Shown here: positions 16,896-25,863 of the stretch, in pieces | How the letters are laid out: every line of letters starts with the position of its first letter | Numbering within the stretch: the stretch's first letter is position 1 | Source: SIG575 sp045534165 | Lineage (GTDB): Bacteria; Bacillota; Clostridia; Oscillospirales; Acutalibacteraceae | DNA: 49,929 nucleotides | Direction: 5' to 3' | Assembly: GCA_045534165.1 (NCBI GenBank) | Contig: JAZSJD010000073.1 | Location: 1 to 49,929 of the forward strand | Program-made: the position numbers and the translations under genes | The notes under the pieces: generated by a model | The model's database searches: none | What the model saw: only the letters and a program-made list of their open reading frames with translations | What the model was told of the DNA's origin: nothing

Positions 16896-18527
16896 TTATT
16901 TAGAATTTACAAGAGAAATAAATTCATTCATATAAGTTATAGCTGTCTGACTGCCGAGAGAAACAAATTCGATTGATTTGCTGTCTTCCCAGAGCATAGG
17001 CATATAGTCGTTTGTGGGAACAATGTAACCAACCTGGTCGTTACAAAGGCCGAATACAAGAAGTTCTCTGTCACCTACGATTGTCTGCATTGAATCGTAC
17101 TGCCATTCTTCGCCTCTCCATGCATCTACCTTATCAAGAGCTCCGCCATAAGCGATTGCTGCTTCAAGTTCGCCGGGAACAAGTGCCAGTGCAAGATCTG
17201 TACCGATTTCACAATAACCGATTTCTGAAACAACTTTTGTGCCTTCAGAAGTGATGATTGCCTGGTTTTCAAAAAGTCCTGCTTTTGCTGCAAGGTACAT
17301 AATCTGATTTTCAATTTCAAAAGCTACTTCCTTGTGAGCAATGTTAAGAAGAGGAGCAATTTCTCTTTCTTCTGTGATTGAAACAAGTTTTTCACCAAGT
17401 TTTTTACCGAGAATCATGTAACCTTCAACGCCTTCGGGACGTTCTTCATTCTCAAATGGTTCGTGGCGCTGACCTGTTGCAAGTTCCGCACCCATAAGGA
17501 GCATAAAGTTTGCGTTTGCATTATCGTTTACATATTCTTCCATATAGTAAGGATAGTCAGCTGTGATTTCTGTACCCTGAACACCGTTACCTACACAGTG
17601 GATTTCTGAAGTTGAGAACCAGATTTCCTTGCTTTCTGCATCATCAGGAACGAAACGGAAACGGTTGAGTGTGTTTTTAAGTTCATAGGGAGGACGTTTG
17701 TCGTTTGTATATTCTTCAACGTCAACTTCACCGTAGAGGAGTTTACCTGTTTCCATCTGTGCAACTGCAGTTTCAATTGTGTCAACAGTTACATCAAAAA
17801 GATTATCCTGATATTCTGTATTTTTACCGTTGTGTGTTTCAAGAACTGTTTTGCCTGCAATACCGTTGATAAGGTTGAACAAGGGGTTGAGGAAAACAGC
17901 TTTAAGGATATCACCGTTCATACCAAATGTATCAACTGCACTGTGCTGATGAAGAACTGCAACGTTAACACTTACGATGTTATTTGCTTTTGCAAATTCT
18001 GCAATTCTTGCACGGATTTCACGAACATCATTGTTTGCAAGGCCATAAGCATCAAGAACAGCAAAAACAACTGTACCTCTGCCTGAACCGTCATTCATTG
18101 CTACTACACGAACTTTTGAATCGTCAATGATTTTTGTGGGGTATTTTGCAGTTATTGAAATACCACCTGATACATAGTGTTTGTTGCCGATTACCTGCTG
18201 ACCTTCAAGCAGAGAATTCTGTGCATAACCCATTGACCATTTTGCATTTGCAGCAGGAGTGTCAAGGAAAACTTCTGTTCCCTGAGGAACGTTTTCACTT
18301 ACATAATCAGCTTCATTAACCCAGCCCTGAGGTTTGGGGATGATTGAAGCGATTGCACTTACAAGACCATTTACAAGGACATCTGTGAAATCGAAAAAGC
18401 CTTTTTCAATTCCGCTTACTTCTGCTGATGATGCTGATGATGCTGTTGAGGGAACGGCTGCGAAAATGCCGAATGCCATAACAAGAGACATCACAAGAGC
18501 AGTAATTCTTAATACTTTCTTTTTCAT
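16896..18527 (-). CDS. Secreted neutral/alkaline ceramidase-like protein
   Basis: 543 residues. Residues 1-30 are a signal peptide (MKKKVLRITALVMSLVMAFG...). The mature part resembles the N-terminal catalytic domain of neutral/alkaline non-lysosomal ceramidases, with VNVAVLHQHSAVDTFG corresponding to the zinc-binding histidine region and GAELATGQRHEP further on. True ceramidases split ceramide into sphingosine and fatty acid; members in Firmicutes are mostly uncharacterised, so ester or other amide substrates are possible. GAGGTAG ribosome site. It follows trxB by 19 bases. Confidence 0.75.
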   Translation of the reverse strand: MKKKVLRITALVMSLVMAFGIFAAVPSTASSASSAEVSGIEKGFFDFTDVLVNGLVSAIASIIPKPQGWVNEADYVSENVPQGTEVFLDTPAANAKWSMGYAQNSLLEGQQVIGNKHYVSGGISITAKYPTKIIDDSKVRVVAMNDGSGRGTVVFAVLDAYGLANNDVREIRARIAEFAKANNIVSVNVAVLHQHSAVDTFGMNGDILKAVFLNPLFNLINGIAGKTVLETHNGKNTEYQDNLFDVTVDTIETAVAQMETGKLLYGEVDVEEYTNDKRPPYELKNTLNRFRFVPDDAESKEIWFSTSEIHCVGNGVQGTEITADYPYYMEEYVNDNANANFMLLMGAELATGQRHEPFENEERPEGVEGYMILGKKLGEKLVSITEEREIAPLLNIAHKEVAFEIENQIMYLAAKAGLFENQAIITSEGTKVVSEIGYCEIGTDLALALVPGELEAAIAYGGALDKVDAWRGEEWQYDSMQTIVGDRELLVFGLCNDQVGYIVPTNDYMPMLWEDSKSIEFVSLGSQTAITYMNEFISLVNSK

Positions 18528-18546
18528 TACTTTCTACCTCTCTTTT

Positions 18547-19458
18547 TTAAAAATTTTCATCAATATAGTTGCATGCATTAAGTGCTGCTACAGCACCATC
18601 GCCGACTGCAGTTGCCACCTGGCGGACTTTTTTCTTTCTGCAATCTCCTGCAACGAAAAGACCTTCTGTTTTAGTTAAACAATCCTCACCTGAATCTGCA
18701 TAACCATAAGAATCAAGGTCAATAAATGATGCAAAAGCCTCGTTCTGCGGTATCAAACCAATAGCAACAAAAACTCCGTCAACAACAAGTGTTTCTTCAG
18801 TTTCCGTTTCTGTATTTTTAATCACAACAGATTCCAGCTCATCTTCACCATTGAAAGCAGAAACAACTGTTGAAAGGATAATTTCAACATTGTCTTTGTT
18901 TTCAAGTTCTTTTGCAAGTCTTTCCTCACCTGTAAGAAAGGCGAGATTCTGAATAACATAAACTTTCTTGCAAAGTGTTGAAAGAAGAAGTGCTTCCTGC
19001 AAAGCTGAATTTCCTCCGCCGATAACTGCAACGCACTTATCTCTGTAAAAAGCACCGTCACAAACAGCACAGAAAGAAATTCCGTTACCAACAAGATTTT
19101 CTTCATTCTCAAGGCCTAACATTCTGTGTTTTGCACCTGTTGCAACAATAACACTTTTTGCTTCATATTCACCGTCTTCTGTAATAACCTTGAAAATTTT
19201 ATCCTTCTTTTCAACAGAAAGTACATTTTCAGGCTCAATATCAGCGCCTTGTTCAAGAACCTGCTCAACAAGTTTTTCAGCAAACTCGTTACCGCTTAAA
19301 GTGCCTGTGCCGGGATAATTTTCAAGCTTGGGTGAAAATGTTATCTGACCACCGAAAGCAGATTTTTCAAGCACTATAACACTTTTGTCTGCTCTGAGAG
19401 CATAAAGAGCTGATGTAAGACCTGCCGGTCCTGCACCAATTATAGCCACATCATACAT
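18547..19458 (-). CDS. trxB: Thioredoxin reductase
   Basis: 303 residues. FAD-binding IGAGPAGLTSALYA, redox pair CAVC in ISFCAVCDGAF, NADPH-binding GGGNSALQEALLL and the C-terminal FAD segment TEGLFVAGDC are present. It passes electrons from NADPH to thioredoxin; a ferredoxin- or NADH-linked variant cannot be excluded. GAGG ribosome site and its own promoter at 19490-19519. Confidence 0.93.
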   Translation of the reverse strand: MYDVAIIGAGPAGLTSALYALRADKSVIVLEKSAFGGQITFSPKLENYPGTGTLSGNEFAEKLVEQVLEQGADIEPENVLSVEKKDKIFKVITEDGEYEAKSVIVATGAKHRMLGLENEENLVGNGISFCAVCDGAFYRDKCVAVIGGGNSALQEALLLSTLCKKVYVIQNLAFLTGEERLAKELENKDNVEIILSTVVSAFNGEDELESVVIKNTETETEETLVVDGVFVAIGLIPQNEAFASFIDLDSYGYADSGEDCLTKTEGLFVAGDCRKKKVRQVATAVGDGAVAALNACNYIDENF

Positions 19459-19489
19459 AAAATCATACCTCTTTTAATAGTATCAAGTT

Positions 19490-19519
19490 ATTATACCATA
19501 TTCTGTGGCTGTTTTTCAA
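19490..19519 (-). promoter_or_regulatory. Sigma-A promoter of trxB
   Basis: Minus strand TTGAAA (19514-19519), 18-base spacer ending in TGG, and consensus TATAAT (19490-19495). Confidence 0.7.
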
Positions 19520-19523
19520 CACG

Positions 19524-19549
19524 AAATGGAAAATATTTTATTTCCATTT
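19524..19549 (-). terminator. Weak inverted repeat over the DUF4838 stop
   Basis: AAATGGAAA/TTTCCATTT stem with an 8-base loop spans the stop codon at 19538. There is no T-tract on the minus strand, so terminator function is uncertain. Confidence 0.3.
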
Positions 19550-21481
19550 GTCAGGTGCACGTTCAAAATCAACTTTTTCTTCTTTTATGTATCCGTCTGC
19601 ACCTTCGCAAAGTCTGACAATACCGTATTTCATCAGATCGTTATAGAAATTTTCGTTTACTGCAATTTTTTCAGCTTTATCTTTTGTTGCAAATTCACCT
19701 GCACCTGCGCAAGATTTCCAATATCTCCAGCAGATTTCACTTTTCAGAACATTTTCAAGCTGTTCATCTGTTTTTGCACCGTCTTTTGCCATCTGCCACA
19801 TAGCATCAACTTTTCCGACTTCATCTTTTTTCATTCTGATAACTGTCTGACTTTTTATGGGAGCATAAATTGAAAGACCATTTCTTATGTCGATGCCGTT
19901 AGGAATGGGAAGTATCCACCAATTTTCTAAATCTACGGAAATACCACCGCTGTTTTCATCAATGAAGTTAATGAAATCAACAATGCCCTGAGCTCCGTCG
20001 CCATAATAAGCCTCACAGAAATCATACATATGTTTATCTATATCACAATAGGGGTCCCACATAAGTTTAGCAAGCAGATAACAACGCAATTCTGCAAATT
20101 CACCGTCACATTCACTTGCAGTATAATTGCCTTCTTCATAAACGCCGATTACGTTATTTTCTGCAAAGAACTGAAGATTTCTCTGAATTATATCAAAGTT
20201 TGCAAAGGGAGCTAAATAGTGGCTGTAATTTGTTGTATAATCCCATATAAACAAGTTATCGCATATTTCACTCCATTTTTTGATATCTTCAACAAACTCA
20301 TCGTTTTCAGGTACTACACCGCTGTCAAGTGGTGTTGAGAAACGACATTCAATTGAGCAAAGACGAACAATTACGTTATCACGGGGAACTGTGATTTTGG
20401 GTGGTTTACGAGTATACTGATATGCAAAGGTATCAACCATAACATCAGGGTAATCTTCTTTGATATCATCTGCAATTGCATTTACGAAGCGGAGCATTGT
20501 ACCTGCCTGACTGCCCTCTTCTTTATCTATTTTTTTACAATTTTTACATACACAATAGTTCTGATTATCGTTCTGTGTTACTGAAATAATTTTTGCACCG
20601 GGGTTTGCCTCAAGCCAGCTTCTTACACCCTGAATTGCAAGTTCAAGAGTTCTTGGGTTGGTAAGACAAAGCTGGTCAGTTGTTCTCTGCCTTGTTTTAA
20701 CACCATAAGCAAAAATTTCAGGTTCAGTTTCAAAAAGTTGTGTATCAACAAGATATGCCATTGTGTGTGCAAAAGAGCCTGCATAAGAAATGCCTGAACC
20801 ATATTCTTCAGAAATCACACCGTAAACATTATCGTTGAGCTTGTTTGCAGCTTTGTATTCATTGCTTTTTGCAGGGCTTATCCAGTCTGTTTCCCTGAAA
20901 ATAATGGGAGGAACATATCTGTAATCAATAACCTTGGGAATAATCAGTTTTTCCGCTTTTGGAATAACTGTTAAATCATATGTAAACCAACGGCAACCAA
21001 AATATTCTTCAAGGAAAGTATAAACTGCATAAACTGCACCTCTTTGCTCTGCACCTGAAAGGATAATTTTAGTGCCTGCTGTTTTGATTACAACACCATC
21101 GTCGCCTAAATTTTCACGGTCAATTGTAAAAGCTTTACCCTCACGTGATGTTTTACCAACAATAATTTCAAAATCAGTTTCTTCTGCTTCGTCTGTTACA
21201 ATCTGAAGCTTTTTACCGCTGATTTCAAAAAGATATTCCTGAAGTTTATTTGCAGAATTTTTTTCTGATGCAGATGCTTCTTTTCCGATGACAATTACGT
21301 AATCCTCCGTAATTTCCATTGTTTCACCTGCATATTTCTGCTCCTCAGGCTTTGTGAATTCATGTGTCAGTTTATCGCCTGATAATGGTGTGACCATACT
21401 TGAAATCACAAAAGAAATTGCCACAAAAAAAGGAATCATATAGTAATGCCTTATAAATTCCACTTTATTTAAAAAATCCAT
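19538..21481 (-). CDS. DUF4838-domain membrane-anchored protein, glycoside hydrolase-like
   Basis: 647 residues. An N-terminal hydrophobic segment (about 12-35) anchors or exports the protein. Residues about 60-170 resemble the N-terminal domain of GH20/GH67-type enzymes (NKLQEYLFEISGKKLQ...). The central DUF4838 region contains VCKNCKKIDKEEGS, FAYQYTRKPP and an IVRLCSIECRF segment. The family is thought to act on glycans but its activity is generally unproven. ATG at 21481 follows AAGGAGGTAGAATT, which decides the start; a longer frame would begin upstream of the promoter. Confidence 0.82.
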   Translation of the reverse strand: MDFLNKVEFIRHYYMIPFFVAISFVISSMVTPLSGDKLTHEFTKPEEQKYAGETMEITEDYVIVIGKEASASEKNSANKLQEYLFEISGKKLQIVTDEAEETDFEIIVGKTSREGKAFTIDRENLGDDGVVIKTAGTKIILSGAEQRGAVYAVYTFLEEYFGCRWFTYDLTVIPKAEKLIIPKVIDYRYVPPIIFRETDWISPAKSNEYKAANKLNDNVYGVISEEYGSGISYAGSFAHTMAYLVDTQLFETEPEIFAYGVKTRQRTTDQLCLTNPRTLELAIQGVRSWLEANPGAKIISVTQNDNQNYCVCKNCKKIDKEEGSQAGTMLRFVNAIADDIKEDYPDVMVDTFAYQYTRKPPKITVPRDNVIVRLCSIECRFSTPLDSGVVPENDEFVEDIKKWSEICDNLFIWDYTTNYSHYLAPFANFDIIQRNLQFFAENNVIGVYEEGNYTASECDGEFAELRCYLLAKLMWDPYCDIDKHMYDFCEAYYGDGAQGIVDFINFIDENSGGISVDLENWWILPIPNGIDIRNGLSIYAPIKSQTVIRMKKDEVGKVDAMWQMAKDGAKTDEQLENVLKSEICWRYWKSCAGAGEFATKDKAEKIAVNENFYNDLMKYGIVRLCEGADGYIKEEKVDFERAPDKWK

Positions 21482-21509
21482 AATTCTACCTCCTTTATCT
21501 GGTAACCTC

Positions 21510-21538
21510 AGCATAGCACAAAAACACAAATTTTTCAA
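21510..21538 (-). promoter_or_regulatory. Promoter of the DUF4838 gene
   Basis: Minus strand TTGAAA (21533-21538), 17-base spacer, TATGCT (21510-21515), about 29 bases before the start codon. Confidence 0.6.
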
Positions 21539-21576
21539 TAAGAAATTTTACTGCAACAACTTTTCATTAACTGATG

Positions 21577-21783
21577 TTACATGTAATCTTCAAACACATC
21601 AAAGAAGTGAATTGGAGAAACTTTGTTTCTGTTGAGCAAATCACAAAATTTCTCCAATTCACTTTTATCTGCACGGATATCATTTATTTCTTCAACTATG
21701 GTTCCATCCTGAAGGCAAACAACAGAATAAGATGCAGTATCTTCATTTTCGCAAACCAAAAAATATCTGACATCTGCCAACAT
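21577..21783 (-). CDS. Small DUF6514-like protein
   Basis: 68 residues (MLADVRYFLVCENED...). The body, with VVCLQDGTIVEEINDI and an end at NRNKVSPIHFFDVFEDYM, resembles the DUF6514 family of small Clostridia proteins as I remember it. Function unknown. The ATG at 21783 is preferred over the one at 21789 because AAAAGGGG abuts the latter. It has its own promoter. Confidence 0.75.
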   Translation of the reverse strand: MLADVRYFLVCENEDTASYSVVCLQDGTIVEEINDIRADKSELEKFCDLLNRNKVSPIHFFDVFEDYM

Positions 21784-21810
21784 CTGCATCCCCTTTTACA
21801 TTTTTTCAAT

Positions 21811-21839
21811 ATAATACACTAACACATATTTTTTGTCAA
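21811..21839 (-). promoter_or_regulatory. Sigma-A promoter of the DUF6514-like gene
   Basis: Minus strand TTGACA (21834-21839), 17-base spacer, TATTAT (21811-21816). Confidence 0.7.
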
Positions 21840-21981
21840 TAAATCGTGTCGGAATTTCAGACATTTATGTATTATTGCACAATTAAATATAATTATAAAA
21901 ATTTATGTTGTTTATTATATATAAACAAATAGCGGATTCAGATGTTGAAATTCAGTTATATCCGAATGTTTTTTTGTTTTT

Positions 21982-22010
21982 TTGGCACAAGTGATTTCAA
22001 CTGTTATATT
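21982..22010 (+). promoter_or_regulatory. Promoter of the GH30-transporter operon
   Basis: TTGGCA (21982-21987), 17-base spacer, TATATT (22005-22010), with TG before the -10. It lies about 49 bases before the GH30 start. The rest of 21840-22058 is very AT-rich and holds no gene. Confidence 0.55.
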
Positions 22011-22058
22011 GAATATTATTTTCTTTTATGTTACCATACACAAAGAAGGTGATAAACA

Positions 22059-23426
22059 ATGAAAATGCAGATAAACCCTGAAAAAGAATATCAGACATTC
22101 AAAAGCATTGGTGCAAGCGGTGCCTGGTGGGCGCAGATTGTAGGCTCATGGAATCATATTGATGAAGAATCTGGAAAAGAAGTACGCGACAGAATCGCAG
22201 AGCTTCTCTACAATAAAGAAACAGGTATCGGCCTTGGTGTTTATCGCTACAATATCGGTGCAGGTTCAAAACATTCAGGCAAAGGTGAATACAGTCAGCC
22301 TGCACGTGCAACTGAATGTTTTGAAATTTCAAAAGGCAAATACGATTGGAACCGTGATGCAAACGCAGTTTATATGATGAAAAAGTGTGTTGAAAACGGT
22401 GCTGATGAGGTAATACTTTTTGTTAATTCACCTATCGAAAGACTTACAAAAAACTCAATGGCTCACAACAAAAAGCATCAGCTTTTCCATGAAAATATAA
22501 GCAGAAAAAATTACCGTGAATTTGCAGAATACTGCCTTGATGTTACTGAACATTTTGTAAAAGAGGGCTTGCCTGTAAAATACCTTTCCCCTGTTAACGA
22601 ACCTATATGGGTCTGGAACGGTGGTCAGGAAGGATGCTTTTATCGCCCGGGAAGTGTGAAAAAAGTATTCAGAGTTTTTGCTGAAGAAATTGAAAAACGT
22701 GATTACCTTAAAAATGTAAAACTTTCAGGTGCTGAATCGGGAGATATAAGATGGTTCAACAAATCTTACACACGTCAGCTTCTTAAAGATAAAAATGTAC
22801 GCAAACGCCTTGATGGTGTTGATGTTCATTCCTATTGTCTGCCTTTACCTGTCAGGATTTCTTTTTTGAATAACAGATTAGGATTTGTCAGACGTTACAG
22901 AAAATGGATGGACAGAAAATATCCTGATGTACCTGTTATAATGAGTGAGTGGACTCATATGCAGGGTGGCAGAGATTATGGCATGGACTCAGCTCTTGTT
23001 ACTGCCACAACAATGTATGAAGATTTTACAATGCTCAATGCAGTTTCCTGGCAACACTGGATTGCAGTTTCAGAAGTTGATTATTGCGATGGTCTTATCT
23101 ACATAAACCTTGAAGATAAATCTTTTGAAATGACAAAAAGATATTATGTAACAGGCAATTTTTCAAAATACATCAAACCCGGCGCAAAACGCATCCATGC
23201 TTCAACAGATGATGAAGAGGTGCTTGTTACCGCATTCAAAAATGGTGAAGAAATTGTACTTGTACTTATCAACAATTCAGATAATGAAAAGATATTCTCT
23301 TTACCTTACAAAAAAGATGTTTTACTTTCTGTTACTGATAAAGATAACAACCTGAAAGAAAGCAATGTTACAGCTTCCAAAATCAGCCTCAGTCCCAAAT
23401 CTGTTACAACAGTGGTGATTAAATGA
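22059..23426 (+). CDS. Glycoside hydrolase family 30-like enzyme
   Basis: 455 residues. SIGASGAWWAQIVGSW near the N-terminus is typical of GH30. The acid/base glutamate is in YLSPVNEPIW and the nucleophile in VIMSEWTHMQ, and the HWIAVSE segment closes the barrel. A small beta-sandwich ends the protein. There is no signal peptide, so it should act inside the cell on sugars brought in by the transporter encoded next to it. GH30 members cut beta-1,6-galactan, xylan or glucosylceramide-type bonds; the subfamily is not certain. AGAAGGTG ribosome site. Its TGA overlaps the next ATG (ATGA). Confidence 0.88.
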   Translation: MKMQINPEKEYQTFKSIGASGAWWAQIVGSWNHIDEESGKEVRDRIAELLYNKETGIGLGVYRYNIGAGSKHSGKGEYSQPARATECFEISKGKYDWNRDANAVYMMKKCVENGADEVILFVNSPIERLTKNSMAHNKKHQLFHENISRKNYREFAEYCLDVTEHFVKEGLPVKYLSPVNEPIWVWNGGQEGCFYRPGSVKKVFRVFAEEIEKRDYLKNVKLSGAESGDIRWFNKSYTRQLLKDKNVRKRLDGVDVHSYCLPLPVRISFLNNRLGFVRRYRKWMDRKYPDVPVIMSEWTHMQGGRDYGMDSALVTATTMYEDFTMLNAVSWQHWIAVSEVDYCDGLIYINLEDKSFEMTKRYYVTGNFSKYIKPGAKRIHASTDDEEVLVTAFKNGEEIVLVLINNSDNEKIFSLPYKKDVLLSVTDKDNNLKESNVTASKISLSPKSVTTVVIK

Positions 23427-25609
23427 AAACTAAAGCTTTGAATCTTGTTTCTTCACTGAAGAACAATTGGAAAACCGCCCCTGAAGGAAGATATATCCCT
23501 TTCAAAGAAATAGCTTCACTTGCAGTAGGCGGCATCGGTGTTAAATTTATTGTTTACTGTATCAGCACTATGATTTTAAGCATAGGCAACACGTTGATTG
23601 GTAACACAATCGGCATTCCGCCAACATCAATCTATTTTATATATGTTCTGAGTGTTGTTGCAAGCTTCCCTCTGACTGCTTTAAGGGCAAAGATGATAGA
23701 CAACTCAAAAAGTATGAAAGGCAAATATCGTCCTTACATTCTCACCATGGGTTTACCTACTGTGATTCTGGGCATCGGTTTTATCTGGACACCCTATGAA
23801 TTGTTAAGCAAACCTGTAAGCTGTCTGATAATTCTTCTTTTCAATATAGGTTTTCAGTTTTTCTATAATTTCCTGCTTGATGCCAACGACAGTATTATAA
23901 ATGTTCTCTCCCCAAACTCAATAGAGAGAACTGACGTATATGCAGTAAAATCTGTTATTGAAAACATCTCACCTTCAATTGCAGGTATCTTTCTCCCCCT
24001 TGTTGCCAAAGCAATAACAGGCGATAACACACTTTATGACATAACCGTTTACAGAGTGCTTTATCCCCCGATGCTTATTGTAGGTTTCATTGTATCAATT
24101 ATAATTTATGCAAACACAGAAGAAAGAATCGTTCAGCCGAAAAACCATATTGTAAGCATGAGCTTTATGGACTCTCTTCGTTCAGTTGCAAGAAACAAAT
24201 ATTTCTGGATTGTTTCTCTTGCAGGTTGGATTGGTTTTCTTGAAGGTTCTTTCGGTACAATCCTCGGCTGGATGTATGACTATCAGCAAGCATGCTCTGC
24301 TGGGCAATACGCTATCATCACTGCAGTTGCAGGCAACGCTTCCTTGTGGCCCAACTTTTTTGCACCACTACTGATAAGACGTTTCGGCAAGAAAAAGCTT
24401 CTTATCTTCACAAACCTTATGAATATTATATTCATTCTTCTTATGCTTCCTGTTGTAAGGATGACTGGTGGCGGTGTTATCTGGATTTTGCTTGTGTTCA
24501 TCTTTATCAACCAGATGCTCACTTCGGCAGGTCACTTTATGAGTCCCAGCCTTAATGCAGATATCAGGGACTATCAGCAATACATAAGCGGTGAGCGTAT
24601 TGACGGTATGTTCTCTGCAATCGGTCTTATCGGCGGAATTATAACTCTTGCAACATCTTCTGTTTTACCTGCAATATATGAAAAAGCAGGCATCAATGAA
24701 GAAACAGCAATCAGATTAGGCTACAGCACAAAAAATGTTTATGATGTGCTTGAAAACACAGACCTTTTCCAGACTATCTGTTGTGTTCTTATTATCGCTT
24801 CTGTTATAGGTGCAGCACTTAACGTAATCCCTTATTTCTTCTATGATTTAACTGAAACCAAGCAGAAAGCAATGATAAAAGTTCTGCGAATCAGAGCATT
24901 TTTTGAAGATGCAATGAACAGAATCGCAACAAAAGAGCAGGAAGATGAAGTCAGAGAAATCATCAATACAGCAAAAATCTATGCTGAAAAACAGCCTCTT
25001 ACCATAAAAAAAGGTATGAGTAAAAAAGAAAAGAAAGAACTCCGCCAATCTAATGAAGAAATTGAAATTTCAAAAATCATATTAAGTGAACTGAATTATT
25101 TCAACACTCCCTCAGGACAGTTCGAGCTTGATTTTGCCAGCCGTATTCTTTCTTCCGGAAATGAAATTGATATCAGCAAAACGTTATTACAGATGAAAGC
25201 TTTACCTGCAAAAACAACAGAAGAAAAAGAATTCAGAAGAAAAATGATTTCCTCTGTGAAAGATTTCAGAATCGCAAAGAAAACAATTAACAGCAAAAAA
25301 TTTAAAGATGCCGAAAACTTTGACAGCTCTGTTTTTGTAAATCTTTTCAAAAAGTCAGACCGCATTTCTCAAAAGATAGCTGATACACAGAAAAAAATCA
25401 AATCAGCAAAAGCTTCCGGTAAAAACACAAAGTATCTGAAAGAAAAATTATCAGACCTTTATAAACAGCGCAAAGCAAACGATTCCAGAATCGAATCAGA
25501 AAGGAAAAGAAGTATTCTTTACCACAGAGCAAACAAGCCCATGCTTGATGCTCAGAAATGCATTGCCAGATATGAAAACTACCGTGATTATATGAACATC
25601 TTTGCATAA
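23423..25609 (+). CDS. GPH-family (MelB-like) sugar transporter with long C-terminal extension
   Basis: 728 residues; usual GPH transporters have about 450-500. Residues 1-472 carry about twelve TM helices in the MFS_2/GPH pattern, with the DNSKSMKGKYRPYI loop typical of the family. Residues about 473-728 form a charged, helix-rich, probably coiled-coil cytoplasmic tail (for example KKGMSKKEKKEL and KIKSAKASGK). Substrate is probably the oligosaccharide cut by the GH30 enzyme. The 4-base overlap with GH30 indicates coupled translation. Confidence 0.88.
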   Translation: MKTKALNLVSSLKNNWKTAPEGRYIPFKEIASLAVGGIGVKFIVYCISTMILSIGNTLIGNTIGIPPTSIYFIYVLSVVASFPLTALRAKMIDNSKSMKGKYRPYILTMGLPTVILGIGFIWTPYELLSKPVSCLIILLFNIGFQFFYNFLLDANDSIINVLSPNSIERTDVYAVKSVIENISPSIAGIFLPLVAKAITGDNTLYDITVYRVLYPPMLIVGFIVSIIIYANTEERIVQPKNHIVSMSFMDSLRSVARNKYFWIVSLAGWIGFLEGSFGTILGWMYDYQQACSAGQYAIITAVAGNASLWPNFFAPLLIRRFGKKKLLIFTNLMNIIFILLMLPVVRMTGGGVIWILLVFIFINQMLTSAGHFMSPSLNADIRDYQQYISGERIDGMFSAIGLIGGIITLATSSVLPAIYEKAGINEETAIRLGYSTKNVYDVLENTDLFQTICCVLIIASVIGAALNVIPYFFYDLTETKQKAMIKVLRIRAFFEDAMNRIATKEQEDEVREIINTAKIYAEKQPLTIKKGMSKKEKKELRQSNEEIEISKIILSELNYFNTPSGQFELDFASRILSSGNEIDISKTLLQMKALPAKTTEEKEFRRKMISSVKDFRIAKKTINSKKFKDAENFDSSVFVNLFKKSDRISQKIADTQKKIKSAKASGKNTKYLKEKLSDLYKQRKANDSRIESERKRSILYHRANKPMLDAQKCIARYENYRDYMNIFA

Positions 25610-25624
25610 TGAATCATTAAAACA

Positions 25625-25668
25625 ACCCCTCAGACTTGTTCGCCGAGTGTTGGTAAAGTCTGAGGGGT
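25625..25668 (+). terminator. Terminator of the GH30-transporter operon
   Basis: ACCCCTCAGACT pairs perfectly with AGTCTGAGGGGT across a 20-base loop, followed by ATTTTTC. The loop contains GCCGAGTGTTGGTAA, which also occurs in inverse orientation at 418-432. Confidence 0.85.
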
Positions 25669-25676
25669 ATTTTTCA

Positions 25677-25856
25677 TTAACCTGTAGAAAGTATGTTTAT
25701 AATTTTATCAACTGATTGAACCAGGGAGCTGTCATATCTTTCAACCGTCGCAATTACAAGAACATCTGCATTACGTATTGCTTCTTCTACTTTTGCATCA
25801 TTAATATTATTTCTGTGTGTTATTGTGCAATCAGAAAATCGCTTATGTCGTCTGTG
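25677..25856 (-). pseudogene. C-terminal gene remnant (AlgX/DHHW-like end)
   Basis: An open frame of about 59 codons without a start codon, closed by a stop at 25677. It reads ...VEEAIRNADVLVIATVERYD, then SSLVQSVDKIINIL. The VERYDSSLV segment resembles the C-terminal end of AlgX/DHHW-type acetylation proteins. It follows the TIR gene. It is probably a leftover of a truncated gene. A related fragment lies at the other end of the large operon (42853-43026). Confidence 0.45.
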
Positions 25857-25863
25857 TCAGCTT

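Noticed and set aside
22031..22045. Sigma-E-like -10 (CATACA) in front of the GH30 gene
   Set aside because: It is too close to the ribosome site and has no matching -35; the TTGGCA-N17-TATATT promoter fits better.
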